Below, one piece after another: positions 53,235 through 61,289 of a stretch of 61,289 nucleotides of DNA (positions are counted from its first letter, which is position 1; each line of letters opens with the position of its first letter). A program made the translations under genes and the position numbers. Origin of the DNA: Tissierellia bacterium (GTDB lineage Bacteria; Bacillota; Clostridia; Tissierellales; Peptoniphilaceae); contig JAAYQA010000054.1 of assembly GCA_012519495.1 (NCBI GenBank), positions 1 to 61,289 of the forward strand, written 5' to 3'. The notes beneath the pieces are model-generated. The model did not search any database, was not told the origin of the DNA, and saw nothing but the letters and a program-made list of their open reading frames with translations.

Positions 53235-53260
53235 ACCATCTGTAGTATATCGTTATAAGA

Positions 53261-53286
53261 AAAGACGGCCTTGCAAGGTCGTCTTT
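53261..53286. terminator. Bidirectional terminator between the symporter and the GntR gene
   Basis: AAAGACG and CGTCTTT pair, with CCTT/AAGG nested above one mismatch, followed by T residues on the plus strand. A minus-strand reading has the matching AAAGACG stem before AT-rich sequence. Confidence 0.85.
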
Positions 53287-53928
53287 TTAATACTCTATAA
53301 AGCTTTGGATATCTTTTGTAAGCAGTTGGGTCGCTTCTTCTTTTTGATTGTTTCGAATCGCATCGACCAGTTCGTCGTGGAACTTTCGGGTTTCATCAAA
53401 GGCAGTCGGTTTCCATTGATTCCAATAGATCTGCGCAAAGATGATGATTTGCTTGTCCAGGACCTTTTTCAGATGGCTGTAAAAAAAGTCATCTCCGTAA
53501 GTATTGGCCAATGTCAAGTGGAACGCCGAATTATAACGCCAGTAGCGGATCGGATCTTGCAGGGAAGCATTGTCATGGAGAAGCAGATTGCTCGCGTGGA
53601 TATTTGCCAAGTCCGTTTCATCTATGCGGTCCCAGTAAAAGTCCAGATAATAGGGTTCAATCGCGCGCCGGAAGTGCAGGATCCCCTGCAAATATCCTTG
53701 GGAGTAGGGAACCAGGCGATAACCATAACGGGGCAGACTCTCCAATATACCTTCGCTGCATAAAACAATCAATGCTTCGCGTACCGGAGATTTGCTGACG
53801 TCAAAATGCGCAATTAACTCACTCTCCGTGAAAATCGTCGACGTATCGTATTCACCGCTAATGATATAGTTGATGATCGCGTCATAAATCTGTGCGCGCA
53901 GATTCGTTTTTGGAGGATCGGTTTTCAT
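53287..53928 (-). CDS. GntR family (FCD-domain) transcriptional regulator
   Basis: 213 residues from the ATG at 53928; AAAGGAG lies 13 bases upstream, rather far. The N-terminus reads IYDAIINYIISGEYD, LIAHFDVSKSPVREALIVL and LPRYGYRLVPYS, a GntR winged helix. The helical C-terminal FCD domain (LHFRRAIEPYYLDF; YNSAFHLTLANTYGDDFF; KFHDELVDAI) would bind an organic-acid effector. Convergent with the symporter operon, which is the likely target. It shares that region's lower GC. TATAAT on the minus strand lies at 53972-53977. Confidence 0.85.
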   Translation of the reverse strand: MKTDPPKTNLRAQIYDAIINYIISGEYDTSTIFTESELIAHFDVSKSPVREALIVLCSEGILESLPRYGYRLVPYSQGYLQGILHFRRAIEPYYLDFYWDRIDETDLANIHASNLLLHDNASLQDPIRYWRYNSAFHLTLANTYGDDFFYSHLKKVLDKQIIIFAQIYWNQWKPTAFDETRKFHDELVDAIRNNQKEEATQLLTKDIQSFIEY

Positions 53929-54123
53929 TGCGCTGTGGTAACTCCTTTCTTGTAAAATCCGCTCTCTTTCTATTATACATGATAAGAAGACAAGTGAATA
54001 TTCTTCTTCGATCGGCACATGGCTCCTGCAGACAAAAACATCTCGAAAGCAATGGATTGTATATGAGGGAAGATGCACAGACGAATCGGGTATAGATAGC
54101 TTACATTTTTGGGGAGGCAGCGT

Positions 54124-54708
54124 ATGGCAGGCAGGAAATTGTTTGATTGTATTGCCCCGATTTACAGCCGCTATTTTGATTTTCAGAAACGGATGTATCA
54201 GGATGCATTGCAAACCGTCGCAAGCGGTATTTCTTTGGATGCGTATGAAACGATACTGGATGTCGGATGCGGGACGGGTGCGTTTGCGGCGGTGATGCTT
54301 GCGCGCGGGTTTACCGTGACAGGGATTGATACATCGGAGAAGATGCTGCAAGCGGCGCGCAGGAAAGTGATGCATCCGTCTGCGCGTTTTTTGCATGCGG
54401 ACGGAGGGGCGCTGCCGTTTACGGACGGCTCTTTTGATATCGTATTTTCGTCTTATGTTCTTCACGGGCTGCAGCCCGACGAACGAAAGAACTTATATAG
54501 GGAAATGAAACGCGTTGCGAAGCATCTGGTGATTGTGCATGATTACAATCAGACACGCTCTATAACAACATCGATCGTGGAATGGGCGGAACGGGGGGAT
54601 TATTTTCGCTTTATTCAAGCCGTGGAAGAAGAAATGCGGGCGGGTTTTTCCGACTTGCGGGTTATACCCGCAGCAGACAAAGCGAACTGGTATGTAGGAG
54701 AAATATAA
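54124..54708 (+). CDS. Class I SAM-dependent methyltransferase
   Basis: 194 residues from the ATG at 54124 (GGGGAGGCAGCG upstream). SAM motif I is ILDVGCGTGAFAAVM, followed by VTGIDTSEKMLQAAR, LPFTDGSFDIVFSSYVLHGL (the methyltransf_11 pattern) and LYREMKRVAKHLVIV. The start FDCIAPIYSRYFDF resembles the UbiE/small-molecule group. The acceptor is unknown. A terminator follows directly. Confidence 0.85.
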   Translation: MAGRKLFDCIAPIYSRYFDFQKRMYQDALQTVASGISLDAYETILDVGCGTGAFAAVMLARGFTVTGIDTSEKMLQAARRKVMHPSARFLHADGGALPFTDGSFDIVFSSYVLHGLQPDERKNLYREMKRVAKHLVIVHDYNQTRSITTSIVEWAERGDYFRFIQAVEEEMRAGFSDLRVIPAADKANWYVGEI

Positions 54709-54736
54709 AACCGCCGCAGATGCGACGGTTTCTTTT
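54708..54736. terminator. Bidirectional terminator between the methyltransferase gene and tRNA-Ala
   Basis: AAACCG/CGGTTT with CGCA/TGCG nested and a two-base loop; T-rich on the plus side and TTTT on the minus side. Confidence 0.85.
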
Positions 54737-54812
<76 letters not shown>

Positions 54813-54936
54813 GGAACAAGTTAGCCTAATTACAATAGCATGAATTTAAAAGAAATGCAAGATCAGGGTAAAATCGGATAGTTTCTTTTCGGTGTAAAAC
54901 GAATCGCGGTATAATAGGAAAAAAGGAGGGGTCGGT

Positions 54937-55713
54937 ATGAAGATCGGTTGGATCGGTTTCGGGAATATGGCACAGGCGATCGCCAAAGGCTGGATCCGAA
55001 GCGGGCAGGTCACAGGCGCACAGATGATTGCTTCGGCCCGGGATCAAGACAAATTACACAGGGTGACAGAAGGGCTGGGTATGCAGGCGGCTGCGAACAA
55101 TGCGGCAGTGTGCCGGGCGGCGGATTTGCTTGTCGTAGCGGTGAAACCGGCCATGATTTCCGATGTGTTGCTGCCTTTGCAGGAGGAACTGAAAAACAAA
55201 CCGCTGCTTTCGATTGCAGCAGGCTGGACGACAAAGCAGTATCAGGAACTTTTGGGAGCAGAGACGCGCAGTCTTTGTGTGATGCCCAATCTGCCGGTGG
55301 AAGTGGGCGAAGGGATTATTCTGTGTCAGTCTGCGCACAACTTGGATGCGGATGAATATACCGCTGTGCGGGAGCTTTTGTCGTATCTGGGTCTGGTTGC
55401 CACGCTGGATCCCATCCAGGCGGATGCCGGTGCCATGCTGGCCGGTTGCGGACCGGCGTTTGTGGCGATGGCGATCGAAGCGCTGGCCGACGGTGCGGTA
55501 AAGCATGGTCTTTCGCGCCGAAATGCCTACGACATGGCCGCGCGCGTGCTGAAGGGGACGGCGGCTTTGCAGTTGGAGACAGGCGCGCATCCGGCGGTGA
55601 TCAAAGACGGGGTGTGTTCGCCGGCGGGCATTACGATCCGGGGTGTGGCGGCGCTGGAAAAAGAAGGGTTTCGGCAGGCGTTGTTGGCTGCAATGGATGC
55701 GATTATGCAATAA
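54937..55713 (+). CDS. proC: Pyrroline-5-carboxylate reductase
   Basis: 258 residues. The NADPH loop is IGWIGFGNMAQAIAKGW, VAVKPAMISDVLLPL follows, and the C-terminal dimer domain has GAMLAGCGPAFVAMAIEALADG and VCSPAGITIRGVAALE, the ProC signature. It makes L-proline from pyrroline-5-carboxylate, for example during ornithine breakdown. AAAGGAGGGG precedes the ATG, and TATAAT lies at 54910-54915. It lies next to the proline racemase and reductase operon, to which it could supply substrate. Confidence 0.95.
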   Translation: MKIGWIGFGNMAQAIAKGWIRSGQVTGAQMIASARDQDKLHRVTEGLGMQAAANNAAVCRAADLLVVAVKPAMISDVLLPLQEELKNKPLLSIAAGWTTKQYQELLGAETRSLCVMPNLPVEVGEGIILCQSAHNLDADEYTAVRELLSYLGLVATLDPIQADAGAMLAGCGPAFVAMAIEALADGAVKHGLSRRNAYDMAARVLKGTAALQLETGAHPAVIKDGVCSPAGITIRGVAALEKEGFRQALLAAMDAIMQ

Positions 55714-55778
55714 AGAATCAGTGGGTGGGAGAGGATTCTCCAACCCGGATACTTTGTTTTTCAGACAGGGGATGGCTT

Positions 55779-55828
55779 TTTTGAACGGCAAACGGACGGT
55801 GTTTGCCGTTTGCTTCCTATGTTATAAT
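55779..55828 (+). promoter_or_regulatory. prd promoter with upstream palindrome
   Basis: An extended -10 TGTTATAAT (TATAAT at 55823-55828) has no clear -35 box. A palindrome, AACGGCAAAC with GTTTGCCGTT (55782-55811), covers the -35 position. It may be an operator or the proC terminator. No -24/-12 (sigma-54) sequence is apparent, although prd genes of C. difficile use the sigma-54 activator PrdR. Confidence 0.55.
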
Positions 55829-55925
55829 GGGCAGGAAGAACGCGATTCGACCGCGCCGTGAAATCGATTGACCTTCGGCGCATGAAAGTAATTTACATAC
55901 TATCATTCCAACAGGAGGAAAGTAA

Positions 55926-56966
55926 ATGGAGTTTGCTCCGACCGTAAACAGCAACCAGTTTGCGCATGTGTTTCAAGTGATAGACACCCATACCGCCGGT
56001 GAAGCCACGCGGATTGTGACCGGAGGCATGCCTGTTTTACAAGGCGATACCATGATGGAGAAAAAGAAGCACTGCCAGAGAGAATACGATCATCTGCGCC
56101 GGGCGCTTATGCATGAACCGCGCGGACACCGCGATATGTTCGGTGCGATCCTGACCGATCCGATACACGAGGAGGCCCATGTCGGCGTGGTATTTATGGA
56201 TACGAAATCGTATTTGAACATGTGCGGGCACGGCACGATCGGCGTGTCGACCGCGCTGGTGGAAACGGGGCTGATCCCCGTCACAGAACCCTATACCGAG
56301 GTCGTTTTGGATGCGCCTTCGGGCCTGATCCGCGTGCGGGTGGAGGTAGAAAACCGGAAGGCAAAAAATGTGACCTTTCGCAATGTGCCTTCTTTTTTAT
56401 ATAAGGAAGCGCTTACATCGGATATTGACGACTACATGTCATTAACCTATGATATCGCCTTTGGCGGCCAGTTTTTTGCGATGGTGGATGCAAGGCAGCT
56501 GGGCTTAAGCGTGGCTCCGGAGAATGTCCAGGCGTTTATCGATATCGGTTCCTCGCTTTTGCAGCAGATCAATCGGGAAAACCGCATGCATCACCCGACC
56601 CTGCCGATTACCACGGTGGATCTGGTGGAATTCTACGGTCCGGGAGATGAAGACACCGACATGAAAAACATTGTCATCTTCGGCAATCGGCAGGCGGACC
56701 GTTCGCCTTGCGGCACGGGCACCTGTGCCAAACTGGCCGTTTTGCACGCCCGGGGGGAGATTCGCACCGGCGAAGCATTAACCAACGAGAGCTTTATCGG
56801 TTCGCAGTTTATCGGGCGGGCGGCAGAGGTGACCAAAGTGGGAGACTATGACGCGATTATCCCGGAAATAACCGGAAGTGCGTTTCTGACGGGTTTCGGC
56901 GAATACTATATCGACCCGGACGATCCGTTTGCTTACGGCTTTACGATTGATGCGGAGCCGGTATGA
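55926..56966 (+). CDS. prdF: Proline racemase
   Basis: 346 residues. The two catalytic cysteines are visible: Cys100 in LNMCGHGTIGVSTALVE and Cys262 in DRSPCGTGTCAKLA. IDTHTAGEATRIVTGGMP and GSAFLTGFGEYYIDPDDPF are family landmarks. It interconverts L- and D-proline and so feeds D-proline reductase. CAGGAGGAAAGTAA precedes the ATG. It is first in the operon here, whereas in C. difficile it is last. Confidence 0.95.
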   Translation: MEFAPTVNSNQFAHVFQVIDTHTAGEATRIVTGGMPVLQGDTMMEKKKHCQREYDHLRRALMHEPRGHRDMFGAILTDPIHEEAHVGVVFMDTKSYLNMCGHGTIGVSTALVETGLIPVTEPYTEVVLDAPSGLIRVRVEVENRKAKNVTFRNVPSFLYKEALTSDIDDYMSLTYDIAFGGQFFAMVDARQLGLSVAPENVQAFIDIGSSLLQQINRENRMHHPTLPITTVDLVEFYGPGDEDTDMKNIVIFGNRQADRSPCGTGTCAKLAVLHARGEIRTGEALTNESFIGSQFIGRAAEVTKVGDYDAIIPEITGSAFLTGFGEYYIDPDDPFAYGFTIDAEPV

Positions 56967-58273
56967 TCATTTTATCGTTACGCCAGGGGATCGGGGCGCC
57001 GCCGGTTCCTGTGGTACAAGTCAATGAGAGGGTTCAACGCGGCCAGGTGGTGGCGGAAGCGGTGCCGGATGCACTGAGCGTGCCTTTGCATGCACCGGTG
57101 ACCGGCAAGGTGTGCGAAGTCAATGAACAGACGATTCGGATCGAGCCGGAAGGGCAAGCGGAGAGCTATCTGCCCCTGCACACCGACAAGCCTGCCTGGC
57201 AGGTGGTAAAAGACGCGGGGCTTTTGGGCCGGGGCGGAGCAGGTTTTCCCGCCTATGTGAAGCTGCAGACCCAATTGGAACCGGGCGGCTATGTGCTGTG
57301 CAATGCAGCCGAGTGCGAACCGGTTTTGCGGCACAATCTCGCACAAATGATGGAGGAAACCGACAAGCTCTTCTCCGGGATGCAGATTGCCATGCAGGCG
57401 ACCGGTGCGGAAAAAGGGATTATCGGGATCAAATTCAAACACAAGGATGTCATCAAACACCTGACAGCATATATAAAAGAACAGAACCTACCCCACATTC
57501 GGGTTTTGCCTTTGCGCAACCGGTATCCGGTCGGAGAAGAGCGCGCATTGATCCGGGATACGGTAAATCAGCTGCTGCCGGCGGGCGCATTGCCGGTACA
57601 GGCCAATTGCATTGTGTTTAATGTGGAAACACTCACGGGTATTCACGAAGCGTGGGTCGAAAAAAAACCTGCGATCGACAAATGGATTACCATCGCCGGC
57701 CGCCTGAACAAGCTGGCGCCGGGCGAAACAGAGGTTCGTATTGTACCGGTGGGGACAAGAATCGCAGACCTTGTAGAGGACTATGGCGGCATCCATGAGC
57801 CGCATGGGGAGATTCTCCTGGGCGGGCCGCATACCGGGCTGCGCGCGGGACCGGACGCGGCGGTGCAAAAAATGACCGGCGGAATGATCGTAACCGGGCC
57901 TTTCCCGCAGGTGGAAGGACCCCTGGGCATTATTCAATGCGCCTGCGGACCGTCGGAAGAAAGAATGAAAGAGATTGCCGCATCCATGGGGGCAGAAGAA
58001 ATCACCGGCTATGAAGTCTGTAAAAATGCGACGCCGCAAAAGGTGGGCTACAAATGCGAAGACCCCGGGCATTGCCCCGGACAGGCGGAAAAGGTGCTGG
58101 GCATAAGAAAAGCCGGTGCGAAAGCCGTACTGATCGGGCACTGCACCGATTGCACCAATACCGTAATGGGATCGGCCCCGATGCTGGGGATCGAGGTGTG
58201 GCATTGTTCCGATTGCGTGATGGACACGATGGGGCTTGCGCGCACGCGAACCATACAAGACGAAAACGAATAA
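56963..58273 (+). CDS. prdC: PrdC, RnfC-like electron-transfer protein of proline reductase
   Basis: 436 residues. A barrel-sandwich start (ALSVPLHAPVTGKVCEVN) is followed by the NuoF/RnfC-type GRGGAGFPAYVKLQ flavin/NAD motif. A Cys-rich C-terminus follows (IIQCACGPSEER; GYKCEDPGHCPGQ; GHCTDCTNTVMG; HCSDCVMDTMG). It probably passes electrons from NADH to the reductase. PrdC is reported as a selenoprotein in some clostridia; this frame has no in-frame UGA. ATGA overlap with prdF; stop 10 bases before prdA. Confidence 0.9.
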   Translation: MIILSLRQGIGAPPVPVVQVNERVQRGQVVAEAVPDALSVPLHAPVTGKVCEVNEQTIRIEPEGQAESYLPLHTDKPAWQVVKDAGLLGRGGAGFPAYVKLQTQLEPGGYVLCNAAECEPVLRHNLAQMMEETDKLFSGMQIAMQATGAEKGIIGIKFKHKDVIKHLTAYIKEQNLPHIRVLPLRNRYPVGEERALIRDTVNQLLPAGALPVQANCIVFNVETLTGIHEAWVEKKPAIDKWITIAGRLNKLAPGETEVRIVPVGTRIADLVEDYGGIHEPHGEILLGGPHTGLRAGPDAAVQKMTGGMIVTGPFPQVEGPLGIIQCACGPSEERMKEIAASMGAEEITGYEVCKNATPQKVGYKCEDPGHCPGQAEKVLGIRKAGAKAVLIGHCTDCTNTVMGSAPMLGIEVWHCSDCVMDTMGLARTRTIQDENE

Positions 58274-58283
58274 AGGAGCGACC

Positions 58284-60077
58284 ATGGCGATTACACAAGA
58301 AGCCGCAAAAAAACACGCAAAAGCGCCCGCCGTGCTTTGCTGCAGAAACGAAGCCGGCACGCAGATTGCACCCGAGATGCTGGAAGACCCGGCATTGTTT
58401 GCAGACCTGGAAGAGACAGGCATACTCACCCTGTCCGAAGATACCCTGCGCATACAGGATGTACTGGGTGCCCGACTGACCAAAACCCTGGATGCGCTGA
58501 TGCCTTTGACAAAAGAAGATATCGACGAAATCCAGGTGCAGGAAGAAGACAGCGCCGCAAAAAAAGAAACGGCCGTGTCCGCATGGCCGCAAACGGCAGG
58601 CGAAGCGATTGTTTTTCGTATCGGGGAAGGAAAGGATATCGAGATTCGCATTCCGACCGGCATGGGAACAGCCGCAGCGCCCGTACAGGAAACGGAAATG
58701 CCGGCGCCCGAAGAGGAAGTCGTGCGCCGCTTGGTTCGCAAATGGATTCCCGTGCAGGAGATCCGCCGCGGTGAGGCAACAAAGATTGAAGACGGCGTGC
58801 TGATCTTGCGGGAAGGGATCGAACAAGAGGCGGTGGCATCGGAAAAACTCGTCACTGATCTTTCCATACAGATAATTTCCAAAGAAGCCTACGACACGTA
58901 TTCCGAAACCATTATGGATGTGCAGCCGATTGCCGTAAAAGAAGAAGGGGAACTCGGTGAGGGCATCACCCGCGTGATAGACGGCTGTCTGATGCTTCTG
59001 ACCGGTACCGATGAAACCGGCACACAAATTGGCGAGTTCGGTTCGTCGGAAGGGGAACTGGCTAAAAACATTATGTGGAACCGTCCCGGGGCACCGGATG
59101 CCGGCGATACGATTCTTTTAATCGAAGTAAAGATCCGGGAGCATATGAATATGGAACGGCCGGGGCCGTTGGCTGCACATAAAGCGGCCGACCGCATTGC
59201 AGACGAAATCCGTACGGCACTCAAGCAGGCGGACGCCGGTCTTGTGACCCGCACGGAAGAATACACGCAAAAAAGACGCTCGGACAGAAAACGCGTGCTG
59301 GTCGTCAAAGAAATTATGGGACAGGGCGCCATGCACGACAATCTGCTTTTGCCGACAGAACCCGTGGGGACGGTCGGCGCCAAGCCGAATGTGGACCTCG
59401 GGAATCTGCCGATCATGCTTTCGCCGTTGGAAATCCTGGACGGCGGCATTCACGCTTTAACCTGCATCGGACCCGCAAGCAAAGAAACCTCCCGCCATTA
59501 TTTCCGGGAGCCGCTCGTAATAGAAGCGCTGGCAGATGATGAGATCGATCTGTGCGGCGTGCTTCTGGTCGGTTCGCCGCAGATCAATTCCGAAAAATTC
59601 TATGTATCCAAACGCTTAGGCATGACGATCGAGGCCATTCGCCCCGACGGGGTGATTATTACAACCGAAGGCTTCGGCAACAATCATATCGACTTTGCGG
59701 CGCATCATGAGGAAGTCGGAAAAAGAGGGATACCCGTAGTGGGGATTTCCTATTGTGCCGTACAGGGCGCCCTGGTTGTCGGCAATGAATACATGAACGC
59801 CATGGTCGACAACAACAAGTCGAAGCAGGGCATCGAAAACGAAATACTGGCCAATAACACGCTCTGTAAAGAAGACGCGATCCGCGCGCTTTCTATGCTG
59901 AAAAACCAGATGGAGGGAGAAGAAATCCTCCCGGCCGCCCGCCACTGGGACCCGCAGGTGAAAGAAAAAAACCTCCAGGCGATCGAAACGCATGCGGGCA
60001 GGATCGAGCGCGCAGACAATGAACAGATTCTGCCCAAGAGCCGCAAGCGGGCGGAACTGTACGAAAAGGACGAATAG
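58284..60077 (+). CDS. prdA: D-proline reductase, PrdA proprotein
   Basis: 597 residues. The processing site is GGIHALTCIGPASKETSRHY with Cys394. In studied PrdA, cleavage before this cysteine yields a pyruvoyl-type (carbonyl) cofactor and two subunits. GVLLVGSPQINSEKFYV and TTEGFGNNHIDFAAHHEEVG follow. The first ~180 residues are acidic and include an insert rich in Glu. I chose ATG 58284 because AAAGGAGCGACC precedes it; an in-frame ATG at 58236 lies inside prdC. Confidence 0.95.
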   Translation: MAITQEAAKKHAKAPAVLCCRNEAGTQIAPEMLEDPALFADLEETGILTLSEDTLRIQDVLGARLTKTLDALMPLTKEDIDEIQVQEEDSAAKKETAVSAWPQTAGEAIVFRIGEGKDIEIRIPTGMGTAAAPVQETEMPAPEEEVVRRLVRKWIPVQEIRRGEATKIEDGVLILREGIEQEAVASEKLVTDLSIQIISKEAYDTYSETIMDVQPIAVKEEGELGEGITRVIDGCLMLLTGTDETGTQIGEFGSSEGELAKNIMWNRPGAPDAGDTILLIEVKIREHMNMERPGPLAAHKAADRIADEIRTALKQADAGLVTRTEEYTQKRRSDRKRVLVVKEIMGQGAMHDNLLLPTEPVGTVGAKPNVDLGNLPIMLSPLEILDGGIHALTCIGPASKETSRHYFREPLVIEALADDEIDLCGVLLVGSPQINSEKFYVSKRLGMTIEAIRPDGVIITTEGFGNNHIDFAAHHEEVGKRGIPVVGISYCAVQGALVVGNEYMNAMVDNNKSKQGIENEILANNTLCKEDAIRALSMLKNQMEGEEILPAARHWDPQVKEKNLQAIETHAGRIERADNEQILPKSRKRAELYEKDE

Positions 60078-60296
60078 ATGGAACGGCTCAGGTATGCGTC
60101 GACCGAACGCTTTTATGAGGGCGTGATTACGAGAGTTACGGGCGGTTCGGTGACCATTGCCATACAGGGACGTATGGGGGAGCTGAAGATCCCCTTGCGA
60201 ATGCTTGTGTCCAAAGAAAAACCCGAAACCGGACAGACGGTAGGCTTTCTGCTCTCCTGTCCGGAAGTGCTGGATGAGGGAGAGAAGAATGCATAA
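60078..60296 (+). CDS. Small protein of the proline-reductase operon
   Basis: 72 residues directly after the prdA stop, overlapping prdB by 8 bases. It is strand-rich (GVITRVTGGSVTIAIQGRMG, KIPLRMLVSKEKPETGQTVG), suggesting a small beta barrel. A small gene occupies this place between prdA and prdB in other clostridia (the CBO2463/CBO2479-type family). Role unknown, perhaps assembly of PrdA/PrdB. Confidence 0.75.
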   Translation: MERLRYASTERFYEGVITRVTGGSVTIAIQGRMGELKIPLRMLVSKEKPETGQTVGFLLSCPEVLDEGEKNA

Positions 60297-61026
60297 ACAC
60301 AGAAAAACGACCGTGACAGAGGGACTGCAGTCGGAGATTTTTGTTCCGATCACACCGGAACCTGTCTGGACCCCTGTGACAAAAGAGTTGAAAGATATGC
60401 GCGTGGCATTGGCCACGGCGGCCGGTGTGCACCTGAAAACCGACCCGCGCTTTAATCTGGCGGGCGATACCGGTTTTAGGGAGATTCCCGGCGACACGCA
60501 GCCCGATGCCCTGATGGTTTCCCACGGCGGCTACGACAATGCCGATGTCAATAAAGACATCAACTGCATGTTTCCTATCTCGCGTCTGCAGGAACTGGCA
60601 GAAGAAGGATTCATTAAAGAAGTTGCGCCGATTCACTACGGATTTATGGGTGGCGGCGGCGATCAAACCGCGTTTACCGAACAAACCGGTCCCGAAATAG
60701 CCCGCCTCTTAAACGAAGAAAAGGTGGACGCCGTCATCATGACGGCCGGCTGAGGCACCTGTCACCGCTCGGCTGCCATTGTGCAGCGGGCGATCGAGGA
60801 ATCGGGGATTCCTACGATACTGATAGCCGCCCTGCCACCGGTTGTGCGCCAAAACGGAACACCGCGGGCAACCGCACCGCGCGTGCCCATGGGCGCCAAT
60901 GCCGGCGAACCCAATAATCCGGACATGCAAAGAAATATTGTGCGGGACTCGCTTAAGGCACTCGCGGAAATCGAATCCGCGGGGCATATTGTGCCCCTGC
61001 CCTACGAATATATCGCCCATGTATAA
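60289..61026 (+). CDS. prdB: D-proline reductase selenoprotein PrdB (UGA read as Sec)
   Basis: 245 residues with selenocysteine at codon 155 (TGA 60751-60753), inside VIMTAG-Sec-GTCHRSAAIVQ, where PrdB family members carry Sec. The frame is open on both sides: upstream ends KVDAVIMTAG, downstream runs GTCHRSAA to PYEYIAHV and the TAA at 61024-61026. Sec attacks the C-N bond of D-proline, giving 5-aminovalerate. The ATG at 60289 follows GAGGGAGAG. A gene caller that stops at TGA would give only 154 residues and miss the C-terminal third. Confidence 0.95.
60751..60792 (+). promoter_or_regulatory. SECIS-like hairpin for PrdB
   Basis: After the UGA at 60751-60753 lie CGC (60766-60768) and GCTGC (60772-60776), a six-base loop CATTGT, then GCAGC (60783-60787) and GCG (60790-60792). 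The apical loop starts about 23 bases after the UGA, within the range for bacterial SECIS elements recognised by SelB. Confidence 0.7.
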
Positions 61027-61031
61027 ACGGG

Positions 61032-61082
61032 AAAGACCCCTTCTCATTGGACCGAATCCGACGAGAAAGGGGTCTTTTTTTG
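61032..61082 (+). terminator. Terminator of the prd operon
   Basis: AAAGACCCC pairs with GGGGTCTTT, TTCTC with GAGAA above one bulged A, followed by T residues. Confidence 0.9.
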
Positions 61083-61289
61083 TTGGAAAAAGAGGCGGAT
61101 GAATTTTCCTAAACTTAACGATAAGCGCATGGCAGTTTAATAATGGGCCACTATGATTAGACGCGTGGACATTAACAGACGAAAGGTAACGGAGGGTTTA
61201 CAGAACGGTTTTCTCATCGTTTTTACCGGCGTTTTTCATGTGGTTGCACCCGGGAAACCGGTCAGATAAAGCAACAATTTACAGTAAAG
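61083..61289. other. Right-edge region without an assignable gene
   Basis: A 38-codon frame (61153-61269) starts MIRRVDINRRKVTEGLQ after a poor ribosome site and stops within the window. It shares VTEGLQ with the PrdB N-terminus. The stretch may be the leader of the next gene or a remnant. Confidence 0.3.

Overview
The window looks like chromosome from an anaerobic, amino-acid-fermenting, Gram-positive-lineage bacterium of the Clostridia type. The evidence is a selenocysteine-containing D-proline reductase operon (Stickland fermentation), a T-box leader in front of ileS, strong AGGAGG ribosome binding sites, a FabK/FabH/FabF type II fatty-acid cluster, TTGACA/TATAAT promoters, and GntR regulators. 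I do not name a genus. Most of the sequence is moderately GC-rich, but about 46.3-54.0 kb is visibly more AT-rich.

Layout. 0-11.2 kb is an accessory, decaying region: acetyltransferases (one AAC(6')-like), small orphan genes, exported proteins, and several gene remnants. The remnants are a chimeric acetyltransferase tail, a beheaded formiminotransferase joined to a DUF302 scrap, a multiply broken ABC permease, and an ABC ATPase and a histidine kinase that have both lost their 5' ends at one scar. 10.6 kb holds a ComK-like protein. 11.2-18.2 kb is a molybdenum/tungsten unit headed by a Moco-type riboswitch: tungstate uptake (tupABC), two MoeA proteins and a DUF1576 membrane protein. 18.8-22.8 kb is a second unit, moaA, a moaC-MOSC fusion, a small MOSC protein, folA and lplA. 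22.8-27.2 kb carries a lipoprotein, a choloylglycine-hydrolase-family enzyme, an acetyltransferase and an unusual Mur ligase paralogue. 27.4-33.1 kb is fatty-acid synthesis (fabZ reversed; fabH-K-D-G-acpP-fabF). 33.1-46.3 kb has a hairpin-rich spacer, a GntR regulator, an OppC-like membrane protein, surE, a flavoprotein, an SAF-domain dehydrogenase, T-box-ileS, a large membrane protein and murE.

46.5-53.9 kb is the most unusual region. One operon encodes an aminotransferase, a 944-residue fusion of a formyltransferase domain with an ADP-forming acyl-CoA synthetase, an HMGL/homocitrate-synthase-like enzyme and a sodium:amino-acid symporter. A convergent GntR regulator follows. It reads as an amino-acid uptake and ATP-yielding catabolic pathway whose chemistry I cannot assign. 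The retained formyltransferase N-H-D triad suggests formyl-folate/formyl-CoA chemistry.

54.1-61.3 kb holds a methyltransferase, tRNA-Ala(GGC), proC, and the operon prdF-prdC-prdA-small gene-prdB. PrdB is read through an in-frame UGA with a SECIS-like hairpin just downstream. ProC and the Prd proteins together link proline synthesis, racemisation and reductive cleavage.
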